The notes under the pieces are model-generated. The model was not told the DNA's origin and made no database searches. It was given only the letters and a program-made list of their open reading frames with translations. Made by a program: the position numbers and the translations under genes. From positions 868,001 to 932,000 of the forward strand of contig OY970367.1 in NCBI GenBank assembly GCA_963718635.1: 64,000 nt of DNA, read 5' to 3'. This document shows, piece after piece, positions 51,506 through 61,500 of the stretch. The stretch is from JAIOQJ01 sp963718635. Lineage in GTDB: Bacteria > Planctomycetota > Planctomycetia > Gemmatales > Gemmataceae. Every line of letters begins with the position of its first letter. Positions within the stretch are counted from its first letter, which is position 1.

Positions 51506-52699
51506 TCACTTCACCCATTTGACTTCGTACGCCCAAGTCTTCGGCTCCAGCATTTTCGAAATGTCAGCCTGTTTTTCTTTGATCTGTTCGAGGAGCTTGG
51601 CTACTTCAGCCGGGTCCGGATTCTTGCCGAGGATCGTGCCCCGGAATCGTTTTTTGTTGATATTGTTTTTCTCGTTGATCGCGCTGAAGACTTTCTGGCT
51701 GAATTCATAGACCGGTCCGGTCATTGCATTGCCCAGATTGACGCCGGCCTGCAGTTCGTCCGAACTGAATTGGCCAACTTGTTTGCCTTCGATCGAAACG
51801 CTCCAGGTTCCCGGTTTGAGCCCTTTGATCTTCAAGCCGTAAAGGTTCAGGTCCTTCAGATTGTCAACGTAAGGGAGAATTTGCAGCCAATCCTTTTGGA
51901 CCGGTAGAGGGAAGGCCTCATCGATTCGGTTGAACGTGATCTTATCGTCGGCGACTTCGAGCTTTTCAACTTTGCATCGTTCCGTTTGGGCTTTGCCGGC
52001 ATCGATTGAGACATCGGTCACTTTGGCTGGGGCGTTCAAGCCGACCAGAATCGTGTGAGCCATCAATAGCCCGCCAGCAGATGAGGTATGAACTCCATCG
52101 GGAAAAGGTTGAACGCTCTTAGCGTCTTCGCTCACCAACTTTTCGATCACGGCACGAGTCACTGCGTATTGATCGACAAACTGCGCGCCGTTCTTTTCAG
52201 CAATCTCTTTCAGCGGCGCGTAGAACTGTTTTTGCGTTTCAATGTAGACCTTGAAGTTATCCTTTTTCCGGAAATCGACGGCATTGGGAGAGATTAGCGC
52301 TACTCTCACACCAGCGTTCTTAGCCGCCTCAAGCATCTCGGCCGTCTTTTTGGCATAAAGAGCTGCCCGCTGTTCGTTGAACGAGCCGTAGCCGCCATCG
52401 TTCATGCCAAAGTCGATCGTCACGGCAGTCGGCTTTTCAGCAAGCACGTGCTTTTGAAAGCGACCCGCGCCGCCGTTGGCCGTGTCGCCACCAATGCCGG
52501 CATTCAGGAAGGAAACGTGCCATTCCGGAAAGCGGGTTGTGATGTATAGTTCGATGAAATTCGAGTATTGATATTGTTCCGTGATGCTGTCGCCGAGGAA
52601 TATAACTCGGTCGTCCTTTTGGAAGAAAAACGGCTTCTCCGCTGCCGCTAATGGGAAGGCGGCCAATAGGCAGAGGAATGAAGGTGCAAAGAGTTTCAT
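51506..52699 (-). CDS. Secreted SGNH/GDSL hydrolase
   Basis: 397 residues with a signal peptide (KLFAPSFLCLLAAFPLAAA). The SGNH catalytic blocks are all present: block I FLGDSITEQYQ with the nucleophile Ser38, block II Gly in NAGIGGDTANGG, block III FGMNDGG (Asn) and block V DGVHTS with the Asp-x-x-His pair. It should therefore be an active esterase or acyl hydrolase in the periplasm, perhaps on acetylated sugars. After about residue 230 a second domain of about 150 residues (LQILPYVDNLKDLNLYGLKI, KPGTWSVSIEGKQVGQFS) is a beta/helical region often seen with planctomycete members. It sits between the ABC pair and the VWA gene on the same strand, with gaps too large to claim a single operon. 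Confidence 0.92.
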   Translation of the reverse strand: MKLFAPSFLCLLAAFPLAAAEKPFFFQKDDRVIFLGDSITEQYQYSNFIELYITTRFPEWHVSFLNAGIGGDTANGGAGRFQKHVLAEKPTAVTIDFGMNDGGYGSFNEQRAALYAKKTAEMLEAAKNAGVRVALISPNAVDFRKKDNFKVYIETQKQFYAPLKEIAEKNGAQFVDQYAVTRAVIEKLVSEDAKSVQPFPDGVHTSSAGGLLMAHTILVGLNAPAKVTDVSIDAGKAQTERCKVEKLEVADDKITFNRIDEAFPLPVQKDWLQILPYVDNLKDLNLYGLKIKGLKPGTWSVSIEGKQVGQFSSDELQAGVNLGNAMTGPVYEFSQKVFSAINEKNNINKKRFRGTILGKNPDPAEVAKLLEQIKEKQADISKMLEPKTWAYEVKWVK

Positions 52700-52818
52700 G
52701 GAAGTGTCCTTGAGGGTGGGAAAACGGGTCGGCCGTCATTTTACGACGAAGTGGAATTGCAGCAAGTAACGGGATACATGCGTTATGAAGTTCGCTTTTC
52801 AGCAAATGTGAGCGCGTA

Positions 52819-55357
52819 CTATGCCAACCCTGCCCATTTGCGGAGGAGCCACTCGGCGGTCAGTAAACTGAGCAACGGGATGAGCAGCCACCAGGATTGC
52901 CAGAACGGTCTGTCCATTATCCGCTCGCGAGTCGCCCGACGGCTGTTGAGGCGTTCGATCAACTCGCTGGCTTGATTGGCGGAATACATTTGGCCCCCCG
53001 ACTTGTCCGCAATCTCTTTCATCCGTTCCCAGTCGGTGGCCAGGTTGTCGAGCTCGCCGGTTTCCGGAGGCAATACTTTGAACAGCCCGCGAAGCTTACG
53101 GCCATCCGCTCCATGCAGTTTCTCTTCAATCTCGGGTATTACGAGCTCCATGGCGTATTCGCCCGGCGGGAGATTTGCCTGAATCCCTTCATACTGCTGC
53201 GGCACATCGGCACTGGGCTTGAGCGCTGCCAAGGCTACGGGTGTTTCGGGCTTGCCCCCCTGGGCAGGCCGAAAAATGCCGCATGCCGACCACGGCTTGA
53301 TCGCTTAACTTCTTTACCTTGTCGCCGAGGCGCACCAGCATTTCGATCTCTTGATCCGAGCGATAGGTCGGCTCGCGGACGCCAAAGCGAACGAAGTCGT
53401 TGCCGGCGATCAGCGCGCGGTCGCCCGCCGCCCAGCGTATAAGTTGGCTCCAGAAGCGGTGATGATATTTATCGCCCTGTTTGAAGCGCCAGCGCCAGGT
53501 GCTGTCGAGGCCGATGAACACCACACGGCCAAAGCCATAATTTTGCCGGACGACCAGCGCGTTCGCCTTCTGCTCGGCAGCCAACGCTTTCGGTTCGGCG
53601 GAAGGTACATAAGCCAATGCAGTTGCTCCTGACTTAGCTTTGCCGACGATTCCCCAATAGTGGGCCGGCAGCGCGCGCGAGCGCTGTTCGCTCGCACCCG
53701 CATCGTTTTCAAGCCTAAGAAAACCGGTTTGCATTCCGTCGCCGGTGAGCGCCACCTGAAAGCCGTTCGTACGTTCAACCACGTGCGGATGGGTGATCGG
53801 CAACATACGAGCGAAGGGATCGCCCGCTTCAAGGAATTCCATAGGCATCGATCGTTTCCCAGCCAGAATAACGAGCGTGCCGCCGCTGTCGGCCACATAC
53901 TTTTCCAAGCGCATGCGTTCCGCAGGCGGCAGCTGCTGCGGCGAGACATCGCCCAGGATGATGCAATCATTGCGCAGCAAATCGTCCGGGCCGGGAAAGC
54001 GCATATCGGGCAAGTGCAGCGCGTTGGCATCGTCGACATTCGCCAGCTTTAGCCGGGGTTGATCGAACACCACGGAATGCGAATCCATGGTCTGATCCCG
54101 GCGCAGCGCCGTCTGCAAGTAGTGGAGTTCCCAGCGCGCTTCGCCATCAACGAGCAAGACCTTGGCCCGATCAGGAACGACCTGCACCACAACGTGGCGG
54201 ACATTGTTTTCCGGAAATCGATCGACAATCTGGCTGCCGTCCCCTGCAATAAACTCGGCAGTGATGACAAGTCGCTCCTGTGCCGCCCGGTCCATCTTTA
54301 CGGGAATCGAGCGCGGCGGCGGTTGATTGACGCCATCGAAATCGATCACTTCAACAATGGGCTTCCGCGTAGGGAGATCGGAAACTTCGGGATAAGCGAC
54401 CGTCAGGCGAATTCGGCCTGGTGGAAGGTTGCTTGCCTGAAGGCGGACATCGAGACTGACATCGCCATGCTTGAATACAAGGGCTGGCGAAGCTTTCACA
54501 GATGCAATGGCCAAATCGGGCGGCGGCGTCTTAGCGCCACACACCACCGTGTAAACCGGCAACGGCGTTTTGCCTTCCGTATGGCCTAGCTGATAAGCCA
54601 ATTCGCCCGGCCCGTTCCCCCAGTTGTGCTGGCCATCGCTCAACACGACGATGCCAACCAGACCATCGTGAAACTTTTCGCGCCGTTCCTGACCGTACTT
54701 CAGCGGGAGTTTCAGATCGGTATACGCATCCCCCGCATTCTTGCCGCTGAAGAGGCTCGAACGCAGCATCTCAAACGAGGCCGGCAAGGGCCCAAGCTGT
54801 TGGCTGAAGCCAACCAAGTGCAATTGATGGCGCTCTGAGACGGCTTGCAATAAATCCGCGCCTTGTGGCGCTAAGACGCGGGAGGCGATTTCCTTTCGCG
54901 ATAAGCCATCGACACGTTCGACAAGCCGGCGATAAGTGTCATTGCGCGGCGGATCGAGCTGGCGTAATTGAGCCATCCACGAAAGCAGCGTTTTGTCGTC
55001 AACGAGATCAGCGCCGATCTTAAGGCCTCGAGCTAGCTGAAGTTTTTCCGTTGCATCGCGATGCACGTCGGCGATGTTCATGCTCTCCGAGCGATCGATG
55101 GCAATGAGCACATGCGAAGGAATTTCTTCGCGCGTCGTCATGCGGACGATCGGCTTGAAGCCGGCCGTCAAGAAAACAATGGCGATGATCGTCAGCCTCA
55201 GGGCGAGCAGACTAATCGCGTAAGCGCGACGAATCGAGTGAAGTTCGAGCCGATAAAGCCGATAGATCAAGACAACCAAACCCGCCAATACGAGCGCGAA
55301 AATCCCCGCTTGCAGCCAGCGCGGCAGCGGGCCGAGCTGGGAGAGAGGAGCAGGCAT
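52819..55357 (-). CDS. VWA-domain membrane protein with glutamine-amidotransferase-like fold, frameshifted
   Basis: 845 residues after repair. ATG 55357 is 18 bases after the BatA-like stop and lacks a strong ribosome site, so coupling is likely. Two membrane helices (WLQAGIFALVLAGLVVLIY, AISLLALRLTIIAIVFLTAG) precede a VWA domain with the metal-binding DRSES. A Rossmann-like glutamine-amidotransferase-type domain (VADSGGTLVILAGKRSMPME) occupies about 440-600. The first frame ends at 53189 in CPGGQARNTRSLGSAQAQ; the next frame gives KPETPVALAALKPSADVPQQ and a final helix (WWLLIPLLSLLTAEWLL). One extra C at 53279-53280 accounts for the break and yields VGMRIFRPAQGGKPETPVAL. Probable partner of the BatA-like protein and MoxR in envelope stress or protein assembly. 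Confidence 0.85.
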
Positions 55358-55375
55358 CCATCGCTGAAGGGGACT

Positions 55376-57617
55376 TCAATGCGAAACATGTTCTCCCGAA
55401 TAGTGGGGGTTTTGGCGAAGGAGCGATCGTTCGTAGGCTACTTCCGCTGCCAGAAGGCAAAGGACGAGCAGAAAAAAGATCCAGCCAAGATCGAGGTCTT
55501 GCTCGCTATCCCTCAAGGCGGCGAGTATGGGCGCGCGCTCGTTTTCATAGCGAAGGCGTTCACTTGGATAAAGCGCTGCTACTGCCTGGCGGTCTTCGTC
55601 GCTGCAAGGCGCGAGATTCGCTTCACCCTCATCCGGCTTAACGACATAGTATTGCACCCGGCCGCTGTCGGTCGTCAACCTATAGACCCCTGGATCGCGC
55701 GTCTCTTCAAAGACGAACGGCCACGCTTTCACATCACTTCTTCGTTGCTCGCCGTTGGGCAATTTGATCGTGATGCCGCCCGCCGATTCACCGGGCATCG
55801 GGCGATAGACAATCGGCTGCATCGGTTCGAGGTTGACATCGGCAGCGCGGGCGGCCGCAAGATGATAGAGGCATTCGTGGCATAGCCGAACAAAATCGTG
55901 CGAACGGAGCAAGCTTGTGGGCCAAGTGTCATCGAGCGGCACAGCCGCCAACAACACTCGGCCTTTGCCAACCGCCTTCTCGATCAACAGCTGATCGCCG
56001 TTGGTCAATCGGGCCACCACGTTGCCCGAGCCGGTGGTTTGAGTGTCGAGCTTCCACCAGCGTTGAAAAGAGGAACGAACAAAACTCTCTGGCGTCGATT
56101 CGTTCAGCAGGTCGACAAAGGTTTTTTCCAAACTTGAAAGTACGGGAAAGACTGAATTCATCGGTGGTTCTCCGCCCGCTGGCGCGTCGAGGCGGGCGGG
56201 CAGCCAGCCGATGCCATCGCGGAAGCCAAGTGCATTACAGCTATTAGCGTCGGCGCGAGGCCCGACAGTCATGAACACGCCGCCGCCGTCTTTAACGAAC
56301 TCCTCGACGGTACGGTGTTGCACCTCAGTCATCGCTCCCACGTTTTGCAGGATCAGAATTCGCGGCGTCGAAGAGGGATCTGGCGTTACCGACTGGTGCA
56401 ACGATTGGGACACAAATTCGGAAAGCCCAATCGTGCGCGTCACAAACGCAGGCTGAGACAGGTCGGCCGGCGCGATCGCATAGCGAATGTAATCGCTGCT
56501 GCGCATTGGTGCTGCGGCCGAAATGTCGCCATCCACGATCAGGACAGGAATAGCCGAGAGGACGTCGATCGCCAAATTCCGCGTCTCCTGGCCCGGCAAC
56601 GCATCTTCCGAGATGTCGGCGCTGATAAGATGCGAGCCAGGCGTACTGAAGCTACGCCGGTATTCCATGCCGATGGAAGGCTCGCGGACTCGCGGAATGG
56701 TGCGCACGCCGGCTGGCGCTTTCATCGACCGTAAACGATACCTTTTCAGGCACTGGAACGGAAGTATTTAGAACGCCGTTTGTTTGCAGATCGAACCGAA
56801 AGCGAATCTCCCGGCCCACCGTGGCGATGCTATGGTTCGCCCGCAGCGGCGAAAGATGCCAGTTCGGTGCGTCTGGCGGTCGATCAGGAACAACGTTGAC
56901 AACCCAAACGCGTGGCATTTGTTTATTCGCCGAGTAGCCGAGCGATGCCAACTGCCACCGTTCCAGCGCTTGACTGTCAGCCCAACCGTGGCGCTGGCCA
57001 TCCGTCAGCAGGATGATTTCTTTTTGTCCGCTTCCCTGATCGAGTATTCGGTAGGCGTCTTGAAAGGCCGTGGCGAAATCGACTCCGCCACGCGGCGGCG
57101 GCAGTTTATCGAATGCACGCTTCACTTCGCTCAAGTCGGCCGTCAACGAGCCGAGCAACGCAACGGGTTGTTGCTTAGCCTGCAAGACGGCGATGCGATC
57201 ACCGGCTGTCAGTTCGTTCATATAAGCCTCAGCCCACGACTTGGCGGCGTCGGCTGCTGTCTGATTTTGCCAATGGCAAGCCATGCTCGAAGAGCCATCG
57301 ACGATAATGACTACATCGCGACTCTGTAGACCGGCCAGCTTGGCCAACTGATTTCCGCCGGGCAGCCGCGCGACGCAACTCAGATGTAAGACCGGCGAGG
57401 CGATGGCGACGACCAGCGCGCCGACCAAAGCCATGCGTAGCGCCATGAGCAGAATGTGTTCGAAGAAGACTTTTTTCCGAGTAACCCGTCCCAGTTGCAG
57501 AAACTGCATTGCCGCCCAATCGACCACTTCAAACCGACGGCGATTGAGCAAATGGACAATCGGCGGAATGGCCAAAGCGCTTAGGCCGAGCAGGACAGCA
57601 ACGTGCAGGAACGACAT
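55376..57617 (-). CDS. BatA-like aerotolerance/VWA membrane protein, frameshifted
   Basis: 746 residues after repair. ATG 57617 begins with the BatA N-terminal domain (SFLHVAVLLGLSALAIPPIV, then HLLNRRRFEVVDWAAMQFL). A VWA domain follows with its metal site VVIIVDGSSSM. The frame ends at 56652 in SASRRAHHSASPRAFHRHG; the next frame continues APAGVRTIPRVREPSIGMEY and later a glutamine-amidotransferase-like part (RILILQNVGAMTEVQHRTVE, VGPRADANSCNALGFRDGIG). One extra A in AAA (TTT at 56720-56722 on the plus strand) explains the break. The C-terminus has a membrane helix (LGWIFFLLVLCLLAAEVAYE). The family works with MoxR ATPases. The upstream frame to 57851 is repeat sequence, not coding. Confidence 0.85.
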
Positions 57618-57690
57618 GAAAACCGGTTTCCGTAATTCGGCGAATTCACGCTCATTGTAAGACAAAGTGCAAGGTGATGCGAAAACTTCT

Positions 57691-57779
57691 TGGCGAGCCA
57701 GGAGCGTAAGCGACTGGAGAAAGCGACGTAAATTACGTGAAGCTCTTTCTGCGGTCGCTCCATGCTCCCGGCTCGCTAA
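57691..57779. repeat. GCGAGCCGGGAGCG hairpin repeat
   Basis: TGGCGAGCCAGGAGCGTAAG on the left pairs with TGCTCCCGGCTCGCTA on the right across about 35 bases with some mismatches. The central palindrome is ACGTAAATTACGT (57726-57738). Fourth member of the family at 5848, 8682 and 28785. It lies upstream of the BatA-like gene. Confidence 0.7.
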
Positions 57780-57856
57780 ATCCGTTCGCTCACTCTCCGA
57801 ACATCTTTCACTAACATAAGGAGTTGTTAGTTTCAACTTCGTGACCGCCACGATTC

Positions 57857-57975
57857 ACACTAACCCGACGCGTTAGCAAGAACGCCCCGAAGCGTTAGCG
57901 AGGTTCCGCTTGCTCCATTACAGACTATAACGCTAACGCTTCAGGGATTGCCTCGCTGACGCGTCGGGTTGGTGT
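57857..57975. repeat. Nested hairpin (CCCGACGCGTTAGC family)
   Basis: Outer arms ACACTAACCCGACGCGTTAG and TGACGCGTCGGGTTGGTGT; inner arms GAAGCGTTAGCG and CGCTAACGCTTC. It fills most of the gap between the BatA-like gene and the divergent helicase gene. No gene is present in 57618-58048. Confidence 0.75.
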
Positions 57976-58048
57976 CAGCGCCGATCACGAACTCACTCAA
58001 TGCGCGTAGATGCACCTTAACTATCCCCGACGTGAACCCGAGAATGCC

Positions 58049-60358
58049 ATGACGCCAACCCGCGATGAACTGGCGAATCGCTATCTCGAACAACTCCCTT
58101 ACCCCCCGTATCCCTTGCAGGAGGAAGCCCTGCTGGCCTGGTTCATGGCCGATCAGGGCGTACTCGTTTGCGCACCGACCGGGACGGGTAAAACATTGAT
58201 CGCCCAGGCTGCTTTGTTTGAGGCATTGCACACCGGCAAAGTGGCCTATTACACCACGCCGTTGATCGCGCTCACGGAACAGAAATTTCGCGAGATGCAA
58301 GAGTCGGCGGTGCGCTGGGGATTTGCGCCGGAGTCGGTAGGACTTGTCACCGGCAATCGTAAAGTGAATCCGGAGGCGCCGATACTGGTCGTTGTCGCGG
58401 AAATTCTGCTCAACCGGCTGCTGCATCCCGAAGGTTTCGATTTCAGCAACGTCGCTGCCGTGGTGATGGATGAGTTTCACAGCTTCGCCGACCAGGAGCG
58501 GGGCATCGTTTGGGAACTCTCCTTATCGATGCTGCCTAAACATGTTCGCCTCTTGCTGCTGTCGGCCACCGTCGGCAATGCGATGGAGTTTGTGAATTGG
58601 CTCGATCGCTGCCATGGCCGCAAGGTGGATTTGGTGCAAGGAACTGAGCGCAAAGTCCCCCTTACCTATCATTGGGTGCCCAATCAATTTCTGGGGGAAC
58701 TTCTCGTCGACATCGCCAAGGGAACCGATGAGACGCGCAAGACGCCGGCTCTGGTTTTCTGTTTCAACCGCGATGAATGCTGGTCGACTGCGGAGATGCT
58801 TAAAGGGCTCGATGTGCGCAATACGGCTGTCAGCGCCGAGCTGAACCGCACCGTTGACGCTTTGGAATGGCCCAATGGCATCGGCCCGAAGTTGAAACAA
58901 ATGCTGCGCCGCGGCATCGGGGTGCATCACGCGGGGCTATTGCCGTTTTATCGGCGCACGGTCGAAGATCTCTTCCAGAAAAAATTGCTCAGTGTGGCCG
59001 TCTGCACGGAGACGCTGGCAGCCGGCATCAATCTTCCGGCACGTTCCGTGGTGATGACCAGCCTGATGAAAGGGCCATTTGGCAAAGAGAAGTTGATCGA
59101 CGCAAGCACGGCTCATCAGATATTTGGGCGTGCGGGCCGGCCGCAGTTCGACACGCAAGGCTATATCTATGCCATTGCCCACGAAGACGATGTGCGCATT
59201 TTGCGCTGGCGCGAGAAATACGATCAAATCCCGGAAAATACCAAAGACCCGGTGATGCTGAAAAAGAAAAAGGAACTGAAACGTAAAAAGCCCGATCGAA
59301 ATTCTCAGCGACAATATTGGGGCGAAGGACACTTTGACCGCCTGAAAGCAGCACCACCGGCGAAGCTTTATAGCAAAGGGCCATTGCCGTGGCGTCTGCT
59401 CGCCTACCTGTTGCAAGTGTCTCCGGAAGTCGATCGCATTCGCACGGTCATTCGCAAGCGATTGCTGGATGAATCGCGCATCATCGCCGGCGAAAAAATA
59501 CTGGAAAAAATGCTGCTGACTCTGCACGAAGCCGGCTATATCGTTCTCGATCCTGCGCCCGTAAAGAACGAAGAGGGCAAATACGATCCGGAGTTTCTAG
59601 CCGTCCGTGCGACTCCGCAAGAAGCGATGGCCAAGGTGTTGGCGTTCCGCAGCATTCATCCGTTGTACGGCGCCTATTTGCTCGATCAACTAGGCCCCGC
59701 CAGTTGGGAGGAACGCGTACAAGCGCTGGAGAGCGTTTTGGAGATACCCAGACCCATCCTCAAATTCTTGCGCGTGCCGAAGGACATGTCGCCCGGCCCT
59801 TTGGAGAGCGAGCGCATTCGCCCGCAGCTGGAGCAACGCGGCCTGTTGCAAGTGAAATTATCGCCGCAGCCCGAAGATGAAGAGGAAGAAGAAGACGCCT
59901 GGGAAGAAGAGCCCGAGCCACGCTTCGCCGAGAAACTGCTGTTGCTCTTTACTGCCCTGCGACCGGACGTTCTTGATGTGAATGTCCAGTCGGTATGGGG
60001 CGCGGGAGAAATTCTCAAAGGCTTCGGCGGCAACTTCAATTTGTTCATTCGGCATCGGGATTTGAACAAACAGGAAGGCATTGTATTTCGCCATCTACTG
60101 CGGCTCATTCTCTTATGTGAGGAGTTTGCAACACTCACTCCTGCCGACACGACGGCCGAAGAGTGGAAAGCGTTTCTGGACGACGTGACATCCAGACTCA
60201 CTGAAACCTGCCGCGGCGTCGACCCGCTCAGCACTGAAGAAATGATTCAGCGTGCGCACGCGGCCGATGTCGTGGAAGGCGAAGCTCCTAAGCCGACGCC
60301 AGTAGAAGAAGTAGTGAATGCCGAAGCGGAGTTCGGGGAGGGGCTGTTTGGAGTTTGA
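58049..60358 (+). CDS. Ski2/Mtr4-like DExH-box helicase
   Basis: 769 residues, an ATP-dependent superfamily 2 helicase. ATG 58049 begins MTPTRDELANRYLEQLPY; ATG 58010 is a second choice. Motif I is APTGTGKT (42-49), motif Ia YYTTPLIALTEQK, motif II DEFH (the DExH box), motif III SATVGN. In the second RecA domain, VHHAGLLPFYRRTVEDLFQ, TETLAAGINLPARSVVM and QIFGRAGRPQFDTQG are the Ski2-like motifs IV-VI. All are intact. A Lys-rich insertion follows (KKKKELKRKKPDRNSQ). The C-terminal 300 residues are helical with an acidic run (EDEEEEEDAWEEEPEP). Its likely role is RNA unwinding or quality control, but DNA cannot be excluded; no exonuclease gene is next to it. Confidence 0.92.
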   Translation: MTPTRDELANRYLEQLPYPPYPLQEEALLAWFMADQGVLVCAPTGTGKTLIAQAALFEALHTGKVAYYTTPLIALTEQKFREMQESAVRWGFAPESVGLVTGNRKVNPEAPILVVVAEILLNRLLHPEGFDFSNVAAVVMDEFHSFADQERGIVWELSLSMLPKHVRLLLLSATVGNAMEFVNWLDRCHGRKVDLVQGTERKVPLTYHWVPNQFLGELLVDIAKGTDETRKTPALVFCFNRDECWSTAEMLKGLDVRNTAVSAELNRTVDALEWPNGIGPKLKQMLRRGIGVHHAGLLPFYRRTVEDLFQKKLLSVAVCTETLAAGINLPARSVVMTSLMKGPFGKEKLIDASTAHQIFGRAGRPQFDTQGYIYAIAHEDDVRILRWREKYDQIPENTKDPVMLKKKKELKRKKPDRNSQRQYWGEGHFDRLKAAPPAKLYSKGPLPWRLLAYLLQVSPEVDRIRTVIRKRLLDESRIIAGEKILEKMLLTLHEAGYIVLDPAPVKNEEGKYDPEFLAVRATPQEAMAKVLAFRSIHPLYGAYLLDQLGPASWEERVQALESVLEIPRPILKFLRVPKDMSPGPLESERIRPQLEQRGLLQVKLSPQPEDEEEEEDAWEEEPEPRFAEKLLLLFTALRPDVLDVNVQSVWGAGEILKGFGGNFNLFIRHRDLNKQEGIVFRHLLRLILLCEEFATLTPADTTAEEWKAFLDDVTSRLTETCRGVDPLSTEEMIQRAHAADVVEGEAPKPTPVEEVVNAEAEFGEGLFGV

Positions 60359-60612
60359 AGCGACCCGACACCCTGTTATCGGCCATGTACATTTCGATGG
60401 ACTTGCAATACGATGAAGCCATGATCGTGAAGAAAGGCGAAGCATGCGCTACAGCGAGACATACAGCAATGAGGCCGTCTGGAAGGCGTCAAGGGAACGT
60501 TGGTCTAATTGGCAGATGCCCATTTTGTATCTGCCGACCCTGCGCTGGCGCGTAAGCTCGGCGCTGTCGCCAATCCGACCGCCTGCTACGGCGGGTAGCG
60601 CAAGTCGAGAGA

Positions 60613-61479
60613 GTGCAATCTTGGAAAGACTTGCTCGCGGTAAAGCGAGTGGACTTGCTGCAAGGGCTCGACTACGCCATCGGGACTAATGACGCATTTT
60701 CATTTCAGGGGTTCTTCTTGAACGTGGATCTCATTCGGCTCGGCGCCGGCTGCCTGCTGGCGCTGATGCCCGTTGCGCTTTATTTCTTGTTTCTAGCGCA
60801 CATCAACCAACGACCTAAGCCGACGCTCGTTTCGGGTCCCTGGGATTTCGCCTGTCTGCTGCTGGGGCTGAGCGGCTTCATTTTAGTTGGCGGCCCGGTG
60901 GTGATCGGCCTGCTGAATTCGGTCTGGCGAAGTTATTGGTTTGGCGGGGACTTCGGCGATTTGCGAAAAGTCTGGGAAAGCAACGCTGTTTCTATCTCCA
61001 GCATTGCCGTCGGGTATCTGCTTGGAGTGAGCTTACTGATTTTCGCCTTCATGTTGGGCAGGCGAAAAATTACCCTTATCTATAATTGCGATTCAAAAAC
61101 TTTGACGGCGTCTTTTGTCGCCGCGTGTGAAGCACGCGGGTTTAACTGCCGGCAGGTGGTCGGTGGAATAGAGATAGGGCGCGGAACTGCCTTGTCGCCG
61201 GCCGAAGCGTCCAAACGCCGATATGGCCCTGAAGGCTTTGTCCAATTCGCAGTTTTTCCAACAGTACGTAATGCCACATTGAAATGGTCCGAATGCGATG
61301 CCTCAACACGGCTCGAGATCGAAACCGCACTGGTCGAACAGCTCGAAACAACTGCAACCGATAAAAACCCGGCTGGCAGCTGGCTGATGACGACTGCGAT
61401 GACGATGTTTTTTGTCCTCGTCTTATGGATGATGTTCCTGATCTGGATGATGCTTACCAGCCGGCCTAAGCTCCTTTAA
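60613..61479 (+). CDS. Polytopic membrane protein, unknown family
   Basis: 288 residues from GTG 60613, preceded by a purine-rich GTCGAGAGA. At least four membrane helices: LIRLGAGCLLALMPVALYFL, FACLLLGLSGFILVGGPVVI, SSIAVGYLLGVSLLIFAFML and, at the end, AMTMFFVLVLWMMFLIWMML. The middle part (about 160-250) is a soluble domain with EARGFNCRQVVGGIEIG and GPEGFVQFAVFP. I do not recognise the family; I expect homologues in Gemmataceae. The 254 bases after the helicase stop hold no convincing gene, only small hairpins (GGCAGAT/ATCTGCC near 60511-60535). Confidence 0.7.
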   Translation: MQSWKDLLAVKRVDLLQGLDYAIGTNDAFSFQGFFLNVDLIRLGAGCLLALMPVALYFLFLAHINQRPKPTLVSGPWDFACLLLGLSGFILVGGPVVIGLLNSVWRSYWFGGDFGDLRKVWESNAVSISSIAVGYLLGVSLLIFAFMLGRRKITLIYNCDSKTLTASFVAACEARGFNCRQVVGGIEIGRGTALSPAEASKRRYGPEGFVQFAVFPTVRNATLKWSECDASTRLEIETALVEQLETTATDKNPAGSWLMTTAMTMFFVLVLWMMFLIWMMLTSRPKLL

Positions 61480-61500
61480 TAGCTCGCTTTCCTCAAATTT

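Noticed and set aside
60490..60560. Possible tRNA (GGTCTAATTGGCAGA resembles a D-arm)
   Set aside because: The apparent anticodon stem has an 11-base loop, and no TTCGAAT-type T-arm or acceptor stem can be paired.
60444..60689. 81-codon open frame between helicase and membrane-protein genes
   Set aside because: Composition is unlike a protein and it overlaps the next gene in another frame.
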